From CAZHJK01 sp964533275 (lineage in GTDB: Bacteria; Bacillota; Clostridia; Eubacteriales; Garciellaceae): a DNA stretch of 10,790 nt. Each line of letters opens with the position of its first letter. The stretch's first letter is position 1. The notes under the pieces are model-generated. The model saw only the letters and a list, made by a program, of their open reading frames with translations. It did no database searches and had not been told where the DNA came from. The position numbers and the translations under genes are program-made. Location: contig CAZHJK010000045.1 in assembly GCA_964533275.1 (NCBI GenBank), positions 1-10,790 of the forward strand, in the 5' to 3' direction. Shown piece after piece: positions 1 to 7,035 of this stretch.

Positions 1-16
1 AGCTAAAGCTTTTTGG

Positions 17-46
17 AACCCCCGGTAAAACCGGGGGTTTTCTTCT
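17..46 (+). terminator. Rho-independent terminator of a gene left of the window
   Basis: A perfect 9-bp GC-rich stem (17-25 pairs with 31-39) encloses a 5-nt loop and is followed on the plus strand by TTTTCTTCT. This is a standard intrinsic terminator for a plus-strand transcript that enters from the left of the window; no gene for it is visible here. Confidence 0.88.
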
Positions 47-48
47 AC

Positions 49-81
49 AAAAAAATACGGAATACCTTTAAAGGCATTCCG
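49..81 (-). terminator. Rho-independent terminator facing left, downstream of the IS21 genes
   Basis: Bases 58-81 form an interrupted palindrome. Read on the minus strand its one imperfect position becomes a G-U pair, and the stem is followed by a run of seven U's (plus-strand A's at 49-55). It is therefore oriented to stop minus-strand transcription, such as read-through from the IS genes at 196-2537. It converges on the plus-strand terminator at 17-46. It probably belonged to a chromosomal minus-strand gene before the IS arrived. Confidence 0.75.
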
Positions 82-123
82 CATATAAATATCTATCTTT
101 CATATTTGTTTTTTTTAAGTCTA

Positions 124-188
124 TGCTATTCTTGTTTTTGTCAATTCAATAATCCCCCAAAATATAATTGAAAACTCCCCTAGGGGAT
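124..188. repeat. IS21 left terminal inverted repeat with CCCCTAGGGG palindrome
   Basis: The segment mirrors 2581-2645. Its inner part (from TTGAAAAC at 168) is nearly identical to the right end and contains the perfect 10-bp palindrome CCCCTAGGGG (177-186). The outer part matches the right end only patchily, with a 1-nt indel. IS21 termini often hold several transposase-binding repeats, which would fit this extended structure; that role is inference. Confidence 0.65.
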
Positions 189-195
189 AAAAAAA

Positions 196-957
196 TTATT
201 GGTTTTCAAGCCAAATCTTAGTTTCTTTTAATCTATAAGAATTTCCATTCATGTTTACTATATAAGATTTATGAGTTAATCTATCTATCATAGCTGCTGT
301 CATAACTGGATCTTTAAATATCTCATCCCACCTTTCAAAGGAAAGATTTGTAGTTATTATTGTGGATTTTCTTCCAGCTCTTAAGGACAAGTATGTGAAA
401 AGTAACTCAGAAGCCTCCCTATCGAATGAAATATATCCTAATTCATCTGCAATAATTAAATCATACTTTTCAAATTTTTTCTCAAAAGCTCGAAGTGTTT
501 TCTCTGATCTACTTTCCTTTAATTCATTTACAAGTAGAGGAATTGTAGTGAATAGCACTTTATATCCTGCATTGCAAGCTTTGATACCAAGACCAATCGC
601 CATATGGGACTTACCCGTTCCTGGGTTGCCAGCAAGAATAATATTTTGGCCAGTTTCTATAAAATCCAAGGATGAAAATATCTTTATTTTATTTCTAGCA
701 TCTTCTGGCAAATCTTCTACTATTATATCCTCAAGATATTTCTTAATAGGAAACCGTGCACTTCTAATTCTACTCTTTCTCCCATTTTCCTTTCTAAGGT
801 CATATTCTTTTTCTAGAAGATCATATAAAAAGGCATCATGGCTTTTATTAAGCTTATTGGCTTCCTTTAAATCTTCTTTAAAACACCCTGATATATATGG
901 AAGCTTAAGTTCCTTTGAAAACAATGCTATTTTTTCATGGATGTCTTTATTATTCAT
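196..957 (-). CDS. istB: IS21-family helper ATPase IstB
   Basis: This 253-residue AAA+ ATPase is the transposition helper of IS21 elements: it assembles on target DNA and stimulates the IstA transposase. Visible motifs are Walker A AGNPGTGKS (residues 109-117), Walker B LIIADELG (167-174), the sensor-1 segment TTNL (202-205) and the conserved MIDRLTH stretch (224-230) with a likely arginine finger R226. The length is normal for the family and no frame damage is seen. Its ATG overlaps the istA stop codon by 4 nt (ATGA), and a GGAGG lies 10-11 nt upstream inside the end of istA, so translation is likely coupled. The gene stops close to the left inverted repeat. Family assignment is firm; activity is inferred only from intact motifs. 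Confidence 0.95.
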   Translation of the reverse strand: MNNKDIHEKIALFSKELKLPYISGCFKEDLKEANKLNKSHDAFLYDLLEKEYDLRKENGRKSRIRSARFPIKKYLEDIIVEDLPEDARNKIKIFSSLDFIETGQNIILAGNPGTGKSHMAIGLGIKACNAGYKVLFTTIPLLVNELKESRSEKTLRAFEKKFEKYDLIIADELGYISFDREASELLFTYLSLRAGRKSTIITTNLSFERWDEIFKDPVMTAAMIDRLTHKSYIVNMNGNSYRLKETKIWLENQ

Positions 958-2537
958 ATGATTTTAGCCTCCTTATGAAAGGTTGCATTTGAATTATTGA
1001 GAAGATCCCCGTACTGGAACAGGATTGCTTTAGATTGTTCTTCTATTTCTGTGGACCTATCCTTATTAACTATCTCCTTTTCATCTCTATTTCTGTTACA
1101 TAGCATTTTTATCTTTTCTGTATTTACTCCTAAAGGATTAAGCTTTTCTAGTTCACAAATGGTATTTTGTATCTTTTTTAAACCATTTTCACTTATTAAT
1201 TCAAGAAGCTCTATGAATTCTTTAGGATTTTCGGTATAATGATTATTGTATATGTTTTGAAGCGTGGGGTTCATTTGGTGCATGGCTGTGCTGGAATGAA
1301 GTGACCCAGGCTTCTTTTTTATTGTATTTATAAAATGTTCTATTTTTATATTCCATGTATGAGCTCCGTAGTTTCTCTGATGTTTAGCTTGGAGTATATT
1401 TTTATGGTAGACTAATATCTTTTGTGGATATATCTTTACAAAGACAAACCTGCCAACTAAATGGTCAGGAACAGAGTACTTATTTTCATCAATGCTTATC
1501 ACTGAATATTTACTAACTCTAAGTTCTGAGGTTCTAGCAGTGTCATAGTCAGGCATTTGTCTAAGGAGATAAGGTTTTTCTTCCTCAAGTATATCCCCAG
1601 GACTCTTTCCGTTATTATAGGCTGTAGTACGATTATTAAGCTTTTCTAGTTCTTGTTGTAGATACTCATTAGCCTCATCTAGACTTTCAAAGTCATCCTT
1701 CTTGCTAAATGCTTTTCTCCTTATATACTCTATGCTTCTTTCGATATGTCCCTTTTCATTGCCACTACAAGTATTACAAAATCTATATCTAAAACCATAA
1801 TACAATGATAGTTTTAAAAGATCTTCAGTAGGCTCTTTTTGGGTCTGGCTTACGAATTTTTTTACAGCTACCTTCATGTTGTCATATACAACTTCTTTGT
1901 AAACTCCTTGGATCTTATTAAAGAATTTTACATGGGAGTCTAAAAAGTTTTCCATCCTTTGATTATAATACAATGTAGCATATCTATAATTACCCTTTGC
2001 ACTGGCGAAGGCTGCCATTTGAAATGTTCTAGCTTTGCCATTTATGTATAATGTTACATAGCCCCAATCAAACTCACATGTTTCCCCTGGCTGATATTCT
2101 TGTCTTATGTAGGCTTCTTTAGTTTCTTGTGATTTTTCTCTGATGTAGTTGCATATAGTTGGATAACTTATTTCATAACCTTCTTCGATTAAACACTCAT
2201 AAATATCAATCTTTTTCTTTTGCTGTTTTCTACGACCAGTAGCTTTTTTTATTTCATTTTCTCTTAAGAAGAAATGAATTCTTTCTATCATGTCATCTGA
2301 TAATTTTCTTCTATGTCTATTACTACTATCATATTTAGGAGGTGATACAATATCTGCTATTAACTCTTTATCATCTTGATTTGTAGTTAGTAGCTTTTCC
2401 TTTTTTTCTTCATAATCTTTAATATATTTTCTAATGGTCTTTCTAGCAATTCCAGTATCTCTGTGGATTTGCCACTGAGATATTCCTTCCCTATAGTGTG
2501 ATAATATGATCTCTTGTTTTTTCATTAAGCTAATCAT
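954..2537 (-). CDS. istA: IS21-family transposase IstA (DDE integrase core)
   Basis: This is the DNA-cleaving and strand-transfer enzyme of the IS21 element. An N-terminal helix-turn-helix (around SHYREGISQWQIHRDTGIAR) precedes a retroviral-type integrase core with candidate catalytic residues D in CEFDWGYV, D in VVYDNMK and E in KGHIERSIEY (D166, D228 and E275 when counted from the upstream ATG). A C-terminal region ends in contact with istB. The open frame extends to an ATG at 2564 (536 residues). That ATG sits inside a stem-loop (2549-2555 with 2562-2568) and has no clear RBS, whereas ATG 2537 (527 residues, MISLMKKQ) has GGGGG 9 nt upstream; ATG 2525 is a further option with GAGGGG 12 nt away. 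I prefer 2537. The product is full length with no frame damage. Confidence 0.92.
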   Translation of the reverse strand: MISLMKKQEIILSHYREGISQWQIHRDTGIARKTIRKYIKDYEEKKEKLLTTNQDDKELIADIVSPPKYDSSNRHRRKLSDDMIERIHFFLRENEIKKATGRRKQQKKKIDIYECLIEEGYEISYPTICNYIREKSQETKEAYIRQEYQPGETCEFDWGYVTLYINGKARTFQMAAFASAKGNYRYATLYYNQRMENFLDSHVKFFNKIQGVYKEVVYDNMKVAVKKFVSQTQKEPTEDLLKLSLYYGFRYRFCNTCSGNEKGHIERSIEYIRRKAFSKKDDFESLDEANEYLQQELEKLNNRTTAYNNGKSPGDILEEEKPYLLRQMPDYDTARTSELRVSKYSVISIDENKYSVPDHLVGRFVFVKIYPQKILVYHKNILQAKHQRNYGAHTWNIKIEHFINTIKKKPGSLHSSTAMHQMNPTLQNIYNNHYTENPKEFIELLELISENGLKKIQNTICELEKLNPLGVNTEKIKMLCNRNRDEKEIVNKDRSTEIEEQSKAILFQYGDLLNNSNATFHKEAKII

Positions 2538-2548
2538 CCCCTCAATCC

Positions 2549-2568
2549 CCCTATGTAGTCTCATAGGG
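2549..2568 (-). promoter_or_regulatory. Stem-loop over the istA upstream start and RBS
   Basis: A perfect 7-bp stem (CCCTATG at 2549-2555 with CATAGGG at 2562-2568, 6-nt loop) lies at the 5' end of the istA message. It covers the upstream ATG at 2564 and part of the G-run that would serve ATG 2537. Such a hairpin could limit istA translation from transcripts that read in from outside. Structure is seen; the regulatory role is inference. Confidence 0.4.
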
Positions 2569-2580
2569 ATATTTTATATT

Positions 2581-2645
2581 TCCTCTAGGGGAGGTTTCAA
2601 CTATTATACTGGGATACTTTTAAGTTATCATAAACAAAAGTGTCA
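2581..2645. repeat. IS21 right terminal inverted repeat
   Basis: The reverse complement of this segment aligns with 124-188. The core (2581-2600) carries TCTAGGGGAGG and ends GTTTCAA. The outer part ends in GTGTCA at 2640-2645, giving the CA-3' end expected for the family. The istA promoter should lie in or next to this repeat. Confidence 0.65.
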
Positions 2646-2765
2646 TCGTTGGAGCCACTGAAAAAGTCCTTGCTTGTTATTCTGAGGTTTTGCTAAGAAT
2701 CTTAAATATAAAGAAGATTTTAATTTAGGCTATGTTAAAGAATATTGTTGATATTAGGCATTTTT

Positions 2766-2791
2766 AAAGGAACCTCACAGAAGGTTCCTTT
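2766..2791 (-). terminator. Probable terminator of the small membrane protein gene
   Basis: A perfect 10-bp stem (2766-2775 with 2782-2791) with a 6-nt loop lies 36 nt beyond the stop of the 2827-3114 gene. The flanking U-run is short on both strands (only the UUU at the stem end), so it may act weakly or in both directions. It sits between the IS21 right end and the gene, and probably predates the IS insertion. Confidence 0.5.
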
Positions 2792-2826
2792 ATTGCATAT
2801 AAGCTAAATGATGTGACAATAAGTAA

Positions 2827-3114
2827 TTATTTCTTACCTTTTCGCTCTAAAAGTATAGGTGCTATATTTAGTAAGATAGAAACAATGGTCAAAAACCATA
2901 ATGCCCTTTCTATACCAGGTACTACATCCCCTAAAGCTGACCAATCTTCCACTTTTACCCATCGAGATACAAGACTATATTCTGAACAAAGTGTTAATGC
3001 TGTAAATGATAATCCTATCGCCATAGCAAGCTTATAATCCTTTCCTGCTTTATACATGTAAAGATTTATAAAAGTTGATACTATTGCAATAACCCCAAAT
3101 ATTATAAAAAACAT
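2827..3114 (-). CDS. Small membrane protein, function unknown
   Basis: The 95-residue product has three predicted membrane helices: roughly residues 2-20 (FIIFGVIAIVSTFINLYMY), 29-45 (LAMAIGLSFTALTLC region) and 70-88 (ALWFLTIVSILLNIAPILL). The loop between helices 2 and 3 carries the distinctive WVKVEDWSALGDVVP stretch, and the tail ends in ERKGKK, suggesting a cytoplasmic C-terminus. The pattern resembles short conserved hypothetical membrane proteins of Clostridia, but I cannot attach a function. The start is well supported: ATG with GGAGG 6 nt upstream (3121-3125). Two TATAAT-like hexamers on the minus strand (3180-3185 and 3193-3198) are possible -10 boxes, without a convincing -35. It appears to be monocistronic, with a stem-loop downstream at 2766-2791. 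Confidence 0.75.
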   Translation of the reverse strand: MFFIIFGVIAIVSTFINLYMYKAGKDYKLAMAIGLSFTALTLCSEYSLVSRWVKVEDWSALGDVVPGIERALWFLTIVSILLNIAPILLERKGKK

Positions 3115-3257
3115 TACTAACCTCCATATATTTTTATTTTGTCGTGTAATTCTACTAATGTCCAGTAAATTTATATCAAATTATATCATATAATTATACA
3201 AAAATTGGTTCTCTCTCTTTAAATTTTAGATTTTTGCATCAACGAATTTAACAGTGC

Positions 3258-3450
3258 TTACTTGAAGAATAATAACCACTTGAACCAATGAAGGGTAATT
3301 AGCAAGAAACTTGGTGGAAACGCCATGGAATGGGTATATCCATTCTTTAAACTGGCTAAGGAGGTTATTTATATGGTTAGTATCATATATATCGTTTTTA
3401 TAATGACCCCTCATTATTCTTTTATGTTCCAAATGAAGGTCTACTGTAAA
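3258..3450 (-). pseudogene. IS1595-type transposase remnant, C-terminal end, frameshifted
   Basis: Minus-strand translation gives LHLEHKRIMRGHYKN, then NHINNLLSQFKEW, then PFHGVSTKFLANY. This matches the C-terminal pattern of IS1595/ISXO2-like DDE transposases (HINxxHSxxKxW ... GVSTKYLxNYLxWFKWL). After LANY the frame breaks. Removing one base from the GGG at 3293-3295 restores YLHWFKWLLFFK and a stop at 3258-3260, the expected protein end. Unrepaired, the frame runs on to 3226 as unrelated residues. The N-terminal two thirds, including the first catalytic aspartates, are missing, and no normal start codon is present. The serine or histidine expected after NN is L, a further sign of decay. 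It is a dead fragment, and its terminal repeats were not found. Confidence 0.75.
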
Positions 3451-3789
3451 TTGTATGCTTAATTTCTGCTTATCAAGTGAAAGTATCTTATTTTTTGAAG
3501 ATGGTGCCTAACACCAATATAACATATCCCCCTTCTGTCCAAAAAATTATCTTCTTTTGTAAGATTCATTATATCTGTATATAGGGTTAACGAGGTATAG
3601 TCAATATTCTTTTACTATCTATTGAGTTAACCCCTCTCTTTAAACGAACCCTACGCTATACATTAATAGAGAGGTTTCATTTAAATGCCATTGATACTCT
3701 TAGTTAATCAAATAGTTATGAGACACTTTATGCTATTATTTTTTCATCTGAAAAAAGTATATATTGCTAAATCCCTGTTACATATATTC
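3451..3789. other. Gene-free stretch with inverted repeats
   Basis: No gene with an RBS is visible in this 340-nt region between the transposase remnant and the end of the 414-residue gene. It holds an interrupted inverted repeat GGGTTAAC (3584-3591) / GTTAACCC (3626-3633) with extra pairing TATAG/CTAT inside it, and a second pair CCTCTCT (3633-3639) / AGAGAGG (3668-3674). A short AT-rich hairpin (3739-3745 with 3750-3756) lies downstream of the 414-residue gene but lacks a U-tail on that strand. The part next to 3450 may be more of the decayed insertion sequence. Confidence 0.5.
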
Positions 3790-5034
3790 CTATTTTATAA
3801 ATCTAATTATTTTAGGAGAGATTGATAATATAAAGCAAATATCCAGTTGAGTTAAATTACAATCATATTGAGATGCTACATCCTTTAATTTAGTTATCCT
3901 TTCTTTTATTAGCCTACTATTTGTAGAAGTGTTGCTTAAAATAGCATTATCATTTCTCATGGTTGTGATTATGCATTCCTTTAAATTCTCTTTGGCTGGT
4001 TTCATAGTTTTTGAATAATTACTTCTTTTTAACTTAAATATAAAATCTTCATCGTCGATTTCAAAATTTAAGCTTTTATAATATGACCGAATTCGTTTAA
4101 ATTTAATATCCACCAAATTACTATTAAATGTAATAAAATAAACATGGTTTAAAATTAATTTAATCATCTTGTCTTCGCTAATGGTATTATGTTTATTAAA
4201 AAATTCTCTCCAACTATTTCCAATTGTCCTATAATTTTTTTTATATATATTTTGATATTCTTCATTAAGTCTATCAGTAATTTTGAACATATTTTTTATG
4301 CTTTCTATTTGTTTTACAGTATCTTCAGTAATATCTAAATTTAATTTATCATTTAATCTTCGGTAATTATCTGCTTTAGTGATAAAATATTGAATCATTG
4401 AAACAATTACAAATTCTACACAAATCCATAGATATTCATGCCATGTGCTATATAATTTTCTTAGATTATTGGAAATTTCTTCATAACTAAGAATCCTACC
4501 ATTTAATTGCTTAATAAATATATTATCTATAATATATGCACTTCGTGTCACTAGATCTTTTTTTATTTTAGTTTTATTTATCAATTGTATCCCAAAATTT
4601 TTATTAAAAGCTTTTTCCATTTCATAAAAAGGACTTTTAGTAAACTGAAGTAAGTAAAACATATCTTTATAATCTAAATTTGTGTCTTGTCGCTCTGCCT
4701 CTTCAATTAATCTTATTGCTCTTTTTTTCTTCAATCCTTTAAAATCCCCACCCATTTGCAAATATCTTAAATCACAGAAACTATTAATTGTTAGGATACA
4801 AGATTTATAACAAACTTGTATAGGGTTTCTCCTATCCATGATCAATGGTTGTATATAGGTATAGTAATATAAGATAAAATCACTTTTAACGCACTCTTGT
4901 AAAGTTTTATATTTTTGTTCAAAATCAAATTCCGAAAGTTTTATGATATTGTCATCAATAACTTTGTTAATGACATTATTAATTCTTTGTTTTTGTGAAT
5001 ATAGTGCAAAATATGATTCTTTATGTAAAGACAT
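3790..5034 (-). CDS. Unknown 414-residue protein beside a recombinase
   Basis: I do not recognise this protein. It is predicted to be mostly helical, charged and lysine/isoleucine/asparagine-rich, with no signal peptide and no obvious nuclease, helicase, ATPase or zinc-finger motif. One hydrophobic helix (YLWICVEFVIVSMIQYF, about residues 201-217) could be buried or membrane-associated. A basic centre (KGLKKKRAIRLIEEAER, 100-115) and a hydrophobic C-terminus (LDICFILSISPKIIRFIK) are the other visible features. The start is credible: ATG with AAGGGGG about 8 nt upstream, and a perfect TATAAT at 5072-5077 on the minus strand as a possible -10, although no good -35. It lies downstream of a tyrosine recombinase but is separated from it by a strong terminator, so it is likely transcribed alone. 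Its position suggests cargo of a mobile insertion; that is inference. Confidence 0.7.
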   Translation of the reverse strand: MSLHKESYFALYSQKQRINNVINKVIDDNIIKLSEFDFEQKYKTLQECVKSDFILYYYTYIQPLIMDRRNPIQVCYKSCILTINSFCDLRYLQMGGDFKGLKKKRAIRLIEEAERQDTNLDYKDMFYLLQFTKSPFYEMEKAFNKNFGIQLINKTKIKKDLVTRSAYIIDNIFIKQLNGRILSYEEISNNLRKLYSTWHEYLWICVEFVIVSMIQYFITKADNYRRLNDKLNLDITEDTVKQIESIKNMFKITDRLNEEYQNIYKKNYRTIGNSWREFFNKHNTISEDKMIKLILNHVYFITFNSNLVDIKFKRIRSYYKSLNFEIDDEDFIFKLKRSNYSKTMKPAKENLKECIITTMRNDNAILSNTSTNSRLIKERITKLKDVASQYDCNLTQLDICFILSISPKIIRFIK

Positions 5035-5148
5035 GGCGTAACCCCCTTGTTTACATAGGTCCTTAAAAATAATTATAATGTAATTTACATGATTTTGATA
5101 CCTTTAACATTGATAAAAGTATAAAGTACTGGTAAGATGTTTTAAAAT

Positions 5149-5200
5149 TTAAAAAATAATGGTAAACAACATAATAAATAATATGTTGTCTACCATTATT
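5149..5200 (-). terminator. Long stem-loop terminator of the recombinase gene
   Basis: Two 19-nt arms (5155-5173 and 5182-5200) pair around an 8-nt loop. The single non-Watson-Crick position is a G-U pair only when read as minus-strand RNA. The stem runs into a U-rich stretch (plus-strand A's at 5151-5156 and beyond). It lies 41 nt past the recombinase stop codon and upstream of the 414-residue gene, separating the two transcription units. Confidence 0.8.
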
Positions 5201-5241
5201 AGTAATTGCTACTTAAAAACATCCCGCTGCATAAATCCTTT

Positions 5242-6219
5242 CTAGAATTTACTGAACGCTTTCTTCTTAAAGTCCATATTGTAATGAAGATATGACTCAA
5301 GGCTTCTTGGATCCTTATGACCACTCACCGCCAATAATTGCTGCACTGTTGCACCATTTTGTGCCATTCTAGTTAAAACGCTGTGCCTTAAGGCATGCGG
5401 AGTAACTTTAAATCCCTTTTTTAAGCTTGAAATCTTAACGCAGTCATTAAATATCGCATTAAATCGTGAGGGGGATAAAGATTTATTTTGTTGCCTCGAT
5501 GTAAACACTGGATCCATTGGTTCAGGGCAGTTACTATACCAGAGCTTTTCTAGGGCGGCTTTTAGATCAGATTTCATTGGGATAATGTCTCCTACATTTG
5601 ATTTATCCCTAAAAAGAATAATTGTCTCCTCTATAAAGTTTACATCTTCCCATATTATATTTAGAGCATCAGACCTTCTACAACCAGTATTTGCAAGAAA
5701 TGTTATAAGAGCACTGTTCCTCGTAGCAAATCTATCGCCCTTATCAATAGCGGCATCTATTAATCGTTGGATTTCGTCTTTAGTTAATACATTTTGGATA
5801 GAATTTTTAAACTCTTTTCTTCTTTGGCTTTTTTCTTTGGTTCTAGAAGGAATAGAAGTAGCAATGTTCTTTTCAATATACTGGCTTTCTGACATTGATT
5901 TGAAAAAAGCTTTCAAACAATTCATTTTTCTTTCAATAGAACTAGGACTATATCTTTTATCTTGTCCACTAACTTTATAGGTATATTCTTCAACAAGGTA
6001 CCTCTTAAATGCTACTATATGCACATGACCTATTTGCTCTAACTTCCTAACTCCAGGAAATCTTAAGGTCATAAACTCTCTGAATATATCCAAATCCTTG
6101 CAATATGCCTCGATTGTAGAAACAGGGCTTCCCCTTAGTATTTTCATTCCATTTAAGAAATGGTTTATTCCTTGTAATAAGGTAATAGCATATTCATCTT
6201 TCTTCTTACTTTTACTCAT
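5242..6219 (-). CDS. Tyrosine recombinase (XerC/D-like phage-type integrase)
   Basis: This site-specific DNA recombinase cuts and rejoins DNA through a tyrosine-DNA intermediate. Counted from the preferred ATG (325 residues), it has an N-terminal SAM-like core-binding domain (about 20-120, with STIEAYCKDLDIFREFM) and a C-terminal catalytic domain. Catalytic residues are R181 in NTGCRRSD, K206 in FRDKSN, H275 and R278 in HALRHS, H301 in SGHKD and nucleophile Y310 in ESYLHY. All are present, so it is probably active. The frame is open to a GTG at 6276, but ATG 6219 (MSKSKKKDEY) has GGAGG 11 nt upstream and is better. The chromosomal Xer proteins are usually about 300 residues and lie elsewhere; placement right behind rnpB, next to an unknown gene and IS remnants, points to an integrase of an accessory element. 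Its att site is not identified. Confidence 0.88.
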   Translation of the reverse strand: MSKSKKKDEYAITLLQGINHFLNGMKILRGSPVSTIEAYCKDLDIFREFMTLRFPGVRKLEQIGHVHIVAFKRYLVEEYTYKVSGQDKRYSPSSIERKMNCLKAFFKSMSESQYIEKNIATSIPSRTKEKSQRRKEFKNSIQNVLTKDEIQRLIDAAIDKGDRFATRNSALITFLANTGCRRSDALNIIWEDVNFIEETIILFRDKSNVGDIIPMKSDLKAALEKLWYSNCPEPMDPVFTSRQQNKSLSPSRFNAIFNDCVKISSLKKGFKVTPHALRHSVLTRMAQNGATVQQLLAVSGHKDPRSLESYLHYNMDFKKKAFSKF

Positions 6220-6276
6220 AATACTTTTTTCCTCCAAATATAAAAATTTTGAAAGAATATGTGATGGCCACCTCAC

Positions 6277-6566
6277 ATCTTTGCTACCTTTATTTTAAAG
6301 TATGGACTATGCAAAATTCTAATTTATGCCTACTAACTTAACCGTCTATAATACATAAAAGAGTCCCTTTTTTCCCTTATTTAAAGATATTTTAAAAATC
6401 TATGTTGCCATATAGGAATTTAGAAATAAATTTTAGTTAGCTTCTTGACTCTTATCTTCAAAAATTGTATAGTTTATTTTAAGAAGAAGTATATATTAAA
6501 GATAACAATAACTAAATAAATAGCACATAAACTCGGCAAGTAGATTTGCATGACCTGCACATAACT
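6277..6566. other. Recombinase leader region with a short direct repeat
   Basis: No gene is visible between the recombinase and the rnpB terminator. The octamer GCACATAA occurs twice in the same direction (6523-6530 and 6557-6564), 34 nt apart. AACTCGGC (6530-6537) is the inverse of GCCGAGTT (6624-6631) inside the 3' part of rnpB. These are short enough to be chance, but they fall where a recombinase site next to rnpB would be expected. I see no convincing -35/-10 pair for the recombinase, although the region is rich in AT hexamers. Confidence 0.35.
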
Positions 6567-6596
6567 AAAAAAACACTAGCTCTAAAGCTAATGTTT
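6567..6596 (-). terminator. Rho-independent terminator of rnpB
   Basis: An 11-bp stem (6571-6581 with 6586-6596, one G-U pair on the minus strand) with a 4-nt loop is followed on the minus strand by seven U's (plus-strand A's at 6567-6573). It begins 11 nt after the mature rnpB 3' end. Confidence 0.88.
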
Positions 6597-6607
6597 GTGA
6601 AGTGTTT

Positions 6608-7006
6608 GCGACTAAGTCTATAAGCCGAGTTCTGTTGTTTAACGATCATCTATCTAGGCCTATCGTTACCGATAGGCTCCAGCAACCTACCACGGGAAAG
6701 TGACGGGCAGCCACTTTATTCTAGTCCCTACTTGGTCTTGCTCCAGATGGGGTTTACATAGCCAATTAGTCACCTAATTGCTGGTGAGCTCTTACCTCAC
6801 CTTTCCACCCTTACCCAACACTAAGTTTTAACATACTATTAAATCAAAATAGATTGTTATAACTTAGTGTTGGGCGGTATATCTCTGTTGCACTTTCCTT
6901 GGAGTCGCCTCCACTGGGTATTACCCAGCACCCTGCCCTATGGAGCTCGGACTTTCCTCATGTACAACCTTGCGGTTTTGTACATGCGATCATTCGACTT
7001 ACTCGC
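6608..7006 (-). ncRNA. rnpB: RNase P RNA, bacterial type A
   Basis: This is the catalytic RNA of RNase P, which removes 5' leaders from tRNA precursors together with the RnpA protein. Conserved segments on the minus strand are GAGGAAAGTCCGAGCTCC (6942-6959), ACAGAGATATACCGCC (6873-6888), the GGTAGGTTGCTGGAGCC block near 6680 and ACAGAACTCGGCTTAT (6620-6635). The ends are set by helix P1: 6996-7006 pairs with 6608-6618 apart from one G-G mismatch. A long perfect 14-bp hairpin (6814-6827 with 6861-6874) fits an extended P12. The overall pattern looks like ancestral type A rather than the Bacillus type B fold. Length is about 399 nt. The gene has its own promoter (7036-7064) and terminator (6567-6596). 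Apparent plus-strand ORFs across it are not genes. Confidence 0.96.
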
Positions 7007-7035
7007 AATATTAGATTATTCTTTAATGGATTTAT

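Larger units (their letters stand above)
124..2645 (-). mobile_element. IS21-family insertion sequence (about 2.5 kb)
   Basis: Overlapping istA and istB genes on the minus strand are bracketed by imperfect inverted repeats, which is the IS21 layout. The clearest repeat core is 168-187 against 2581-2600 (18 of 20 bases match after reverse complementing). Weaker similarity extends outward to 124 and 2645, where the ends read 5'-TG and CA-3' as in this family. An end at 169/2599 would also give TG...CA. No 4-8 bp target duplication is seen at either choice of boundary, so the exact ends are uncertain. Both genes are open and carry all core motifs, so the element could still be active. Confidence 0.85.

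Noticed and set aside
2813..3037. Plus-strand 74-codon ORF
   Set aside because: It is antisense to a small membrane protein gene that has a clear RBS and three hydrophobic helices; the plus frame has none of these.
3433..3575. Minus-strand open stretch starting with an ATG near 3569 (MNLTKEDNFLDRR...)
   Set aside because: No RBS, about 36 codons, and no resemblance to the missing part of the IS1595 transposase.
3790..5034. An R-x5-H pattern (WREFFNKH) in the 414-residue protein that could suggest a HEPN ribonuclease
   Set aside because: One short pattern of this kind is common by chance, and there is no supporting polar residue arrangement, partner toxin-antitoxin gene or family resemblance.
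6220..6276. Upstream GTG start for the recombinase
   Set aside because: It lacks a good RBS, while ATG 6219 has GGAGG at proper spacing and begins like the family.
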